Source of the DNA: Chloroflexota bacterium
Lineage (GTDB): Bacteria; Chloroflexota; Anaerolineae; Anaerolineales; Anaerolineaceae
Assembly (NCBI GenBank): GCA_023434145.1
Contig: JAEYTI010000354.1
Coordinates: forward strand, 1 to 8,682
DNA length: 8,682 nucleotides
Direction of reading: 5' to 3'
The first letter of the stretch is position 1. Each line of letters opens with the position of its first letter. The notes under the pieces are model-generated. The model was not told the origin of the DNA, searched no databases, and saw only the letters and a program-made list of their open reading frames with translations. Positions 5,817 to 8,682 of this stretch are shown one piece after another. The position numbers were made by a program, and so were the translations under genes.

Positions 5817-6572
5817 TTATTCTTCTTCGCTGTCCCGGCGCTGATCCATGGTAAGCTGCACCAGCGCGCGGAGCAGGTCTGCCATACCGGCAAAGACCTT
5901 ATTGAACGCGGGATTATCCGCTGCAGGCCCTTGCCACACGTGGATTCCGCCGGGAGTCATCACGCTCAGGCGCACTTCATCCGGTGGTACGGGGTCATCG
6001 ATGCGGTCTTCTTGCGGAGCGCCGGTTGGGGTCGACTCACGGATTACCTGCATCACCAGCGGAGTGATGGTCTCGTCGATGCGATCCCATACGATCATGC
6101 CGCCCTGATGGTTGATGTAGCGAGCAGTTCCGTCAGCGTAGGCAGCCAACACATCGTGCCGGACGTTTGCCGTGGTGCTGGGCGTGCTGCCATCCGCGCC
6201 AAAAGGCACCTCGATCACTACACCCAGCACCTGCCGGGCAAGATCGGGTGAGGGATATTTGCCAAGCTGTCGCAGATTGTGCCATGCCCACAGCCGCAGC
6301 CGTGCCTCATTACTAATCAGCGTCACCGCGCGCAGCAGCCGGCCTGCTTCGGCGGCCTCTTCCATCTTCAACTTCACGTGCGCCGCCGCCATTAGTACCC
6401 ACGGGTAGTGGCTGATCTCGTTTGCAAGCCATTCTTCGGCCTCTTCCAATTGGCCGGACTGAATCGAGGCAACCACAAACGAGAAATCGTCCTCACGCGT
6501 GGGGTCCACGTTGAGCAGCAGCGACTCGAGGTTCCAGTCGGAAAACAGCAGTGCGCGAAGCGGGTTGATCAA
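5817..6572 (-). CDS. Uncharacterised protein, helical TPR-like first half, beta-rich second half
   Basis: About 251 residues, soluble, no signal or transmembrane segment. The first half is helical and repeat-like (FSFVVASIQSGQLEEAEEWL, then YPWVLMAAAHVKLKMEEAAE and ARLRLWAWHNLRQLGK), reminiscent of TPR helices. The second half is beta-rich (VLGVVIEVPFG, VLAAYADGTARYINHQGG, VRLSVMTPGGIHVWQGP) and ends in a helix (FAGMADLLRALVQLTM) and an acidic tail. I do not recognise a named family. TTG at 6570-6572 is preferred because AAAGGAAGGA (6581-6590) ends 8 nt before it. ATG at 6606-6608, adding 12 residues in frame, is the alternative, but its GGGGAG is only 1 nt away. The frame stays open to 6818, but that part lies upstream of the promoter and overlaps the Nudix gene. 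Confidence 0.72.
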   Translation of the reverse strand: MINPLRALLFSDWNLESLLLNVDPTREDDFSFVVASIQSGQLEEAEEWLANEISHYPWVLMAAAHVKLKMEEAAEAGRLLRAVTLISNEARLRLWAWHNLRQLGKYPSPDLARQVLGVVIEVPFGADGSTPSTTANVRHDVLAAYADGTARYINHQGGMIVWDRIDETITPLVMQVIRESTPTGAPQEDRIDDPVPPDEVRLSVMTPGGIHVWQGPAADNPAFNKVFAGMADLLRALVQLTMDQRRDSEEE

Positions 6573-6580
6573 GAGGGCAT

Positions 6581-6590
6581 TCCTTCCTTT
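6581..6590 (-). promoter_or_regulatory. Ribosome binding site that decides the TTG start
   Basis: AAAGGAAGGA on the minus strand lies 8 nt before TTG 6572. The same site overlaps a 3-codon mini-ORF (ATG 6578-6580, stop TGA 6569-6571) whose stop overlaps the TTG. Coupling is possible, but chance is more likely. Confidence 0.5.
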
Positions 6591-6671
6591 GTTGGCATTT
6601 CCGATCATTCTCCCCAATAGCGAGTTTTCCCGGGGAAATGATACAAAAAACGAGCGGCTTTTCTGACGGGG

Positions 6672-6700
6672 AGTATAAATGAAATCGCGCCGGGGGTCAA
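6672..6700 (-). promoter_or_regulatory. Sigma70-type promoter of the uncharacterised gene
   Basis: On the minus strand TTGACC (6695-6700), a 17-nt spacer and TATACT (6672-6677) match 10 of 12 consensus bases. The -35 box overlaps the Nudix stop codon (6697-6699). Transcription would begin near 6665, so this gene need not depend on read-through from the Nudix gene. A short palindrome (TTTCCC-C-GGGAAA on the minus strand, 6626-6638) lies in the leader. Confidence 0.68.
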
Positions 6701-7200
6701 CCGGGCGGGGGCGTTTCCGACAGGATGTCGAGTTGTTCGACCGGCAGGGTGGGCAGCGCATCGCGCGGGAAGAAACGCGCCTCGGATACCTCCGCGGAGG
6801 GGCGGAACGTGCCGCCATCTAGCCGCCCCGTATAAACCAAGTCAATCTGCGCCACGCGCGTTTCACTGAGCACCAGCACCGGGTGCAGCGCGCGGACTAC
6901 CAGTCCCGTCTCCTCGGCAATCTCGCGCTCGATGGCGCGGGCCGGGTTTTCACCGGCCTCCAGAAGCCCGCTGGGCAGCCCCCACGGCCAGCGCGGGCGG
7001 TAAGTATGGCGGAACAGTAGGATCTCCCCCTGTTCGTTCCACACCACGGCTACCACACCAACGAGAAACTTGCGTTTTAAGGTGTAAACGAACCACCAGC
7101 GCAGTATGTTGGGAATGGGCAGGCGGCCCCACAGCCAAAGCAGCCTGCGCATGATGGAAAAGCTGGAAGACGGAGAAGGCTGCGGGCGATAGTCACTCAT
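6697..7200 (-). CDS. Nudix hydrolase
   Basis: A 167-residue Nudix enzyme, a family that hydrolyses nucleoside diphosphates linked to another group, with divalent metal. The Nudix box is complete at residues 78-100: G78, E84, R92-E93, E96-E97, G99, fitting GX5EX7REUXEEXGU. The region before it (FLVGVVAVVWNEQGEILLFRH, WGLPSG) gives the expected first strands. The N-terminus adds an unusual Trp-rich, basic segment (MRRLLWLWGRLPIPNILRWW, 17-36) that could bind a membrane or be a partner surface. The substrate cannot be named from sequence. No good ribosome site precedes ATG 7200. ATG at codon 17 (7152) also lacks one, so the start is uncertain. Confidence 0.87.
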   Translation of the reverse strand: MSDYRPQPSPSSSFSIMRRLLWLWGRLPIPNILRWWFVYTLKRKFLVGVVAVVWNEQGEILLFRHTYRPRWPWGLPSGLLEAGENPARAIEREIAEETGLVVRALHPVLVLSETRVAQIDLVYTGRLDGGTFRPSAEVSEARFFPRDALPTLPVEQLDILSETPPPG

Positions 7201-7238
7201 GAAGGAAGCCGTGTATGGGGTGATGGGTGCATCCGCAA

Positions 7239-7244
7239 ATTATA
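7239..7244 (-). promoter_or_regulatory. Candidate -10 box of the Nudix gene
   Basis: A perfect TATAAT on the minus strand, 38 nt upstream of ATG 7200. No convincing -35 box is seen at 16-18 nt (the sequence there is A/C-rich), so it is a weak or activator-dependent candidate. Confidence 0.4.
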
Positions 7245-7274
7245 GCCCGGTTTGCAGACCAAGGGTTGTCTAAA

Positions 7275-7332
7275 AGGGTGTTTTCGGTGGATAGGCCAGC
7301 ATATATGCTGGCCTATTCACCGAAAACACCCT
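7275..7332. repeat. Long near-perfect inverted repeat H3
   Basis: A 29-bp stem centred between 7303 and 7304, with a self-complementary 18-bp core (7295-7312) and so no unpaired loop at DNA level. The only imperfect pair, 7290/7317, is G.U on the plus strand. No U tract follows on the plus strand, and only TTTAGAC on the minus strand. It lies between the candidate -10 boxes of the divergent Nudix and oxidoreductase genes. Confidence 0.85.
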
Positions 7333-7365
7333 CACCAGGGAACCCCGCTGCCCGCCCGTTCGCCG

Positions 7366-7371
7366 TATAAT
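7366..7371 (+). promoter_or_regulatory. Candidate -10 box of the oxidoreductase gene
   Basis: A perfect TATAAT followed by G. The -35 region (about 7343-7348) is C-rich and unlike consensus. The start site would be near 7378, giving a leader of about 138 nt that contains the whole H4 hairpin. Confidence 0.45.
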
Positions 7372-7387
7372 GTCCTTATCACTTTTT

Positions 7388-7488
7388 GTGACTGCTCAGG
7401 CTCGGGAGGTTTTTGTGTGTTTGGTGAGGGGGCTGCGAAGCAGCTCCCTCACCAAACACACAAAAACCTCACCAAGCTGAGTAGTTAC
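7388..7488 (+). repeat. Long compound hairpin H4 in the leader of the oxidoreductase gene
   Basis: The core is a 31-bp stem (7406-7436 with 7440-7470) with one G.U (7431/7445) and a GAA loop. The tip GCGAAGC (7435-7441) is known to form a very stable DNA mini-hairpin. In the same pairing register, an outer stem of 12 pairs (7388-7399 with 7477-7488, including G.U at 7394/7482 and 7390/7486) encloses a mostly mismatched 6-nt internal loop (7400-7405 with 7471-7476). It ends 18 nt before the ribosome site of the gene at 7516. Confidence 0.82.
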
Positions 7489-7515
7489 CACTTTTGCTTC
7501 TTCATCGAGGACGTT

Positions 7516-8622
7516 ATGGAAAAAGTATTTATTCTGGGTGGATATGGTTACACCGGGCGGCTGATCGCGCGGCACCTTTTGCAGCAAACCAGTGTAAAGG
7601 TTGTGATTGCCGGACGGAATTTGGACAAGGCCGAAGCGTTAGCTTTGCAGTTCAACGCCGAGTTCCCCGGTGAGCGTGTTTCTGCGCGCTGCGCAGACGC
7701 AGCAAATTATCAGAGCCTGGTCGATGTCCTGGCGGGCTCCGACTTTCTCGTGGTTGCGGCGACTACCCCGCAGCACGCCAAAACGGTCGTCCGGGCGGCG
7801 CTGGCAGCGAAGATCGATTATCTGGACGTACAGCTCGATGCGCGCAAGCTGCAAGTGCTGCGCGATCATGCCGAGGAAATCGCGCAGGCGGGGCTGTGCT
7901 TTATCACCGAGGCGGGCTTCCACCCCGGGCTGCCCTCGGCGCTAGTTCGTTACGCCGCCGCCAGGCTCGACCGCCTCGACTCCGCGGTCACCGCCGGGTT
8001 TCTCAACATGGGGCACGACCTGCCCTACTCGGAAGCAGTAACCGAGCTGATGCAGGCGTTTGTCAATTACCAGGGGCAGGTGTATAAAGATGGCGCATGG
8101 ACGGCGCCCAATGCGTACAATACGCGCTCCATCGACTTCGGCGGGGCGATTGGAAAGAAAACCTGCACTTCGATGTTCTTCGAGGAAACACGCGACCTGC
8201 CGCAGATGATCCCCACCCTGCGTGAGACGGGTTTTTACATCGCCGGGAGTCACTGGTTCAACGATTATGTAATCACCATGCTGGTACTGGCGGGATTGAA
8301 GATCGCGCCGCGCCGGGGGTTGAAGCCGCTGGGCAGGCTGATGTGGTGGGGCATGCAGACGTTCCACAAGCCGCCGTACATCGTCTCGTTGCGGGTTGAT
8401 GCGCAGGGTGAGAAGGATGGGCAACCGGTGCAGCTGGCAGCAGAAATTGCGCACCCCGACGGTTACGAGCTGACGGCGATCCCCGTGGTGGCAACGCTCA
8501 TGCAGATGCTCGACAGCTCCGCGCGCAATCCGGGCCTGTGGATGATGGGCCACATCGCCGAGCCGATACGGTTGTTTGAAGATATGCAAAAAATGGGCGC
8601 AGCGTTTCAAGAAAAAGCTTAA
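7516..8622 (+). CDS. Saccharopine dehydrogenase-like NAD(P)-binding oxidoreductase
   Basis: A 368-residue protein with a Rossmann fold at the N-terminus: the glycine motif GGYGYTG (8-14), then VVIAGRNLDKAEALA, where the Arg after the second strand suggests NADP(H) preference. Further family features are DFLVVAATTPQH, the IDYLDVQ segment, and ITEAGFHPGLPSALVRYAA. This architecture matches the saccharopine dehydrogenase N-terminal family, which includes many oxidoreductases of unknown substrate, so lysine metabolism should not be assumed. A hydrophobic stretch (NDYVITMLVLAGLKIAP) and WWGMQTF in the C-terminal half may approach a membrane or lipid substrate. Start ATG 7516 has GAGGA at 7507-7511, 4 nt upstream. 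The frame open to 7252 would read through H3 and H4 and is rejected. No terminator-like gap separates it from the repeat after its stop. Confidence 0.87.
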   Translation: MEKVFILGGYGYTGRLIARHLLQQTSVKVVIAGRNLDKAEALALQFNAEFPGERVSARCADAANYQSLVDVLAGSDFLVVAATTPQHAKTVVRAALAAKIDYLDVQLDARKLQVLRDHAEEIAQAGLCFITEAGFHPGLPSALVRYAAARLDRLDSAVTAGFLNMGHDLPYSEAVTELMQAFVNYQGQVYKDGAWTAPNAYNTRSIDFGGAIGKKTCTSMFFEETRDLPQMIPTLRETGFYIAGSHWFNDYVITMLVLAGLKIAPRRGLKPLGRLMWWGMQTFHKPPYIVSLRVDAQGEKDGQPVQLAAEIAHPDGYELTAIPVVATLMQMLDSSARNPGLWMMGHIAEPIRLFEDMQKMGAAFQEKA

Positions 8623-8682
8623 CACAGAGTTCACGGAGTTTAAAAGAGAGGGCACAGAGATTTTTATTGATCTCTGTGTCCT
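8623..8682 (+). repeat. CACAGAG-type intergenic repeat with hairpin, cut by window end
   Basis: Immediately after the stop codon come short direct repeats, CACAGAG (8623-8629), CACGGAG (8632-8638) and CACAGAG (8653-8659). A hairpin follows with arms 8649-8661 and 8670-8682 (AGGGCACAGAGAT against ATCTCTGTGTCCT), one G.U pair (8652/8679) and an 8-nt loop TTTTATTG. The stem reaches the window edge, so the element probably continues. It may also serve as the terminator of the oxidoreductase gene. Confidence 0.65.

Noticed and set aside
6609..6818. In-frame extension of the uncharacterised minus-strand gene to 6818
   Set aside because: It overlaps the Nudix gene and the gene's own promoter (6672-6700), and its Arg/Pro/Cys-rich translation looks like a shadow of the Nudix gene.
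5591..7488. Retron, diversity-generating element or CRISPR as an explanation for the hairpins
   Set aside because: No reverse transcriptase, template/variable repeat pair, Cas gene or regularly spaced direct repeat is in the window.
5591..7488. Insertion sequence or MITE as an explanation for the hairpins
   Set aside because: No transposase, no shared terminal sequence between the four, and no clear target-site duplication at their edges.
7252..7515. In-frame extension of the oxidoreductase upstream to 7252
   Set aside because: It would translate through H3 and H4 and the candidate -10 box. The protein family begins at the Rossmann strand just after ATG 7516, which has a ribosome site.
7942..8655. 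237-codon minus-strand frame opposite the oxidoreductase
   Set aside because: Its translation is His/Arg/Pro-rich, typical of a GC-rich antisense shadow, and it would start inside the terminal repeat.

Overview
The window is about 8.7 kb of GC-rich bacterial DNA, densely coded in its first 5.5 kb and looser after that. The host is unknown. FtsK, a trypsin-co-occurring domain (trypco1) protein, membrane-anchored HHH and Ig-like proteins and an ion-transport-type channel on one contig would fit a Chloroflexota-like environmental genome, but this is inference from gene content only.

Plus-strand block, 1-4819. The window opens inside an FtsK/SpoIIIE DNA translocase (missing its N-terminus and Walker A). 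A small trypco1 protein and a class I SAM methyltransferase follow, separated by a strong hairpin. A near-consensus sigma70-type promoter (TTGACA-17-TATAGT) then drives a two-gene envelope operon: a membrane-anchored protein with two tandem Ig-like repeats, and a membrane-anchored protein with a long Asp/Arg-rich tail. After a second hairpin of the same design comes a six-helix voltage-gated-type cation channel whose pore reads TLGSNY where potassium channels have TVGYGD. It ends in a coiled coil.

Minus-strand block, 4855-7200. This holds a membrane-anchored helix-hairpin-helix protein, convergent with the channel across a bidirectional terminator; an unrecognised protein with a helical, TPR-like first half; and a Nudix hydrolase. 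The unknown protein has its own promoter, whose -35 box overlaps the Nudix stop codon.

A plus-strand gene, 7516-8622, encodes a saccharopine-dehydrogenase-type NAD(P)-binding oxidoreductase. It is followed by a CACAGAG-type intergenic repeat cut by the window end.

The most unusual part is non-coding. The two intergenic gaps over 300 bases (5497-5816 and 7201-7515) hold four long, almost perfect inverted repeats (25-31 bp stems, 0-3 nt loops) without terminator-like U tails. All four have G/T-rich left arms, and every imperfect pair inside their stems is a G.U wobble on the plus strand. One of them would occupy most of the 5' leader of the oxidoreductase gene. No tRNA, rRNA, CRISPR array, transposase, integrase or complete known defence system was seen.
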